A DNA stretch of 6,525 nucleotides from an uncultured Desulfobulbus sp. (GTDB taxonomy: Bacteria > Desulfobacterota > Desulfobulbia > Desulfobulbales > Desulfobulbaceae): NCBI GenBank assembly GCA_946539945.1, contig CAMNHX010000096.1, positions 1 to 6,525 on the forward strand, written 5' to 3'. The notes under the pieces were generated by a model. The model did no database searches, was not told the origin of the DNA, and was given only the letters and a program-made list of their open reading frames with translations. Each line of letters starts with the position of its first letter. Position 1 is the first letter of the stretch. Positions 6,164-6,525 of this stretch are shown here, in pieces. The position numbers and the translations under genes were made by a program.

Positions 6164-6169
6164 AGGAGG
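6164..6169 (+). promoter_or_regulatory. Very strong ribosome binding site upstream of a short ORF
   Basis: AGGAGG, repeated in overlapping form as AGGAGGAGG (6164-6172), precedes the ATG at 6175 by five bases. It is one of the best Shine-Dalgarno sequences in the window and argues that translation really starts at 6175. The six-base inverted repeat GTGTGA (6132-6137) / TCACAC (6158-6163) ends directly before it and could affect access. Confidence 0.7.
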
Positions 6170-6174
6170 AGGCA

Positions 6175-6279
6175 ATGGAGCATACGCAAGACCAGGCAGC
6201 GCTGCTGACTGCCTTTCATCTGACCGACCAACCCGCGTCCTGCAAAGGGAAGGGTTTTTTATGGTATCGCCACAGTTGA
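6175..6279 (+). CDS. Short ORF of 34 codons, unrecognised, possibly the start of a broken gene
   Basis: The ORF begins 44 bases after the peptidase stop behind a perfect Shine-Dalgarno, and starts MEHTQDQAALLTAFHLTDQP. It ends soon after a run of six T (6255-6260) and a GKGF stretch. The last residues, LWYRHS, look arbitrary. I do not recognise it. In the +1 frame after the T-run an open stretch without its own start codon reads YGIATVDGQVLCLKTAQ, so the gene may be frameshifted at the T-run. It could equally be a genuine small protein or leader peptide. There is no signal peptide or membrane segment. Confidence 0.4.
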   Translation: MEHTQDQAALLTAFHLTDQPASCKGKGFLWYRHS

Positions 6280-6317
6280 CGGGCAAGTCCTCTGTCTGAA
6301 AACAGCACAGAGCGAGA

Positions 6318-6525
6318 ATGTACCCATCAGAAAAAAAGCGGCTTGTGGTCCTCTTCCAGCGCTTCAAAGCAGGGCTTACGGCTCGTCCAGACAGACCGCG
6401 TGCGCACGCTTTCACCCGTTTTGCCGCAGCCTGGATGCTGGCGGTTCTGATGGTCTTCTCTGCCGGTCTGGTGGGAGAACGTGAACTGATTTTCCCGGAA
6501 ATTCTGGCGCTGGCAAGTGGGGCCT
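6318..6525 (+). CDS. N-terminal part of an unrecognised membrane protein, cut by the window edge
   Basis: The frame is open from the ATG at 6318 to the right edge, 69 residues, with an in-frame TGA at 6297-6299 upstream and no other start between. The first 30 residues are basic (EKKR, RFK, RPDRPR), as expected of a cytoplasmic N-terminus. One hydrophobic segment follows at about 36-53 (AAAWMLAVLMVFSAGLVG). After ERE, a second hydrophobic segment begins (LIFPEILALASGA) and runs off the end. This looks like a polytopic inner-membrane protein. The Shine-Dalgarno is weak, so the true start could lie elsewhere or the segment could belong to a frameshifted gene beginning at 6175. I do not recognise the family. 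Confidence 0.55.
   Translation, partial: MYPSEKKRLVVLFQRFKAGLTARPDRPRAHAFTRFAAAWMLAVLMVFSAGLVGERELIFPEILALASGA

Noticed and set aside
6158..6415. Minus-strand 85-codon frame at the right end
   Set aside because: It covers the strong plus-strand ribosome site and the start of the plus-strand membrane ORF, and its sequence is not protein-like.

Overview
The window is a compact bacterial chromosomal segment, GC-rich by eye. It is dominated by one leftward gene cluster on the minus strand, from about 5236 down to 268. In transcription order this is pyrK, pyrD, aroD, a small membrane-protein ORF with a disrupted frame, aroE and aroA. Neighbours overlap or lie within about 30 bases of each other, so it reads as a single operon. 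Diverging from pyrK on the plus strand is a prepilin peptidase gene (pilD type). It is followed by a short ORF behind a very strong ribosome binding site and by the start of an unrecognised membrane protein cut off at the right edge.

The cluster joins two anabolic pathways. PyrK and PyrD together form the class 1B, NAD-linked dihydroorotate dehydrogenase of pyrimidine synthesis. AroD, AroE and AroA are steps 3, 4 and 6 of the shikimate pathway (3-dehydroquinate to dehydroshikimate, to shikimate, then shikimate-3-phosphate to EPSP), and their order in the operon follows the pathway. Shikimate kinase and the other aro genes are not in the window. All five enzymes keep their catalytic motifs.

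The most unusual coding feature is the small ORF between aroD and aroE. Its hydrophobic frame breaks at a run of eight A, and the +1 frame restores a third membrane segment that closely resembles the first one. The uninterrupted frame instead ends in an ATGA overlap with the aroE start. This may be an indel, an assembly error or functional slippage.

The leftmost 267 bases, downstream of aroA, hold no credible gene. They are dense in repeats: a tandem pair of about 25 bases, inverted copies, and several mini-hairpins with GAA or AAA triloops. A nested palindrome directly follows aroA.

For the organism, class 1B PyrD/PyrK and the prepilin peptidase sequence (with its HQIIPDVISLPG stretch) suggest an anaerobic bacterium. 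My best guess is Desulfobacterota (Deltaproteobacteria), with low confidence. I see no CRISPR array, transposon, tRNA or rRNA, and no clearly novel multi-gene system. The items that deserve a second look are the disrupted ORF and the hairpin-rich repeat block.
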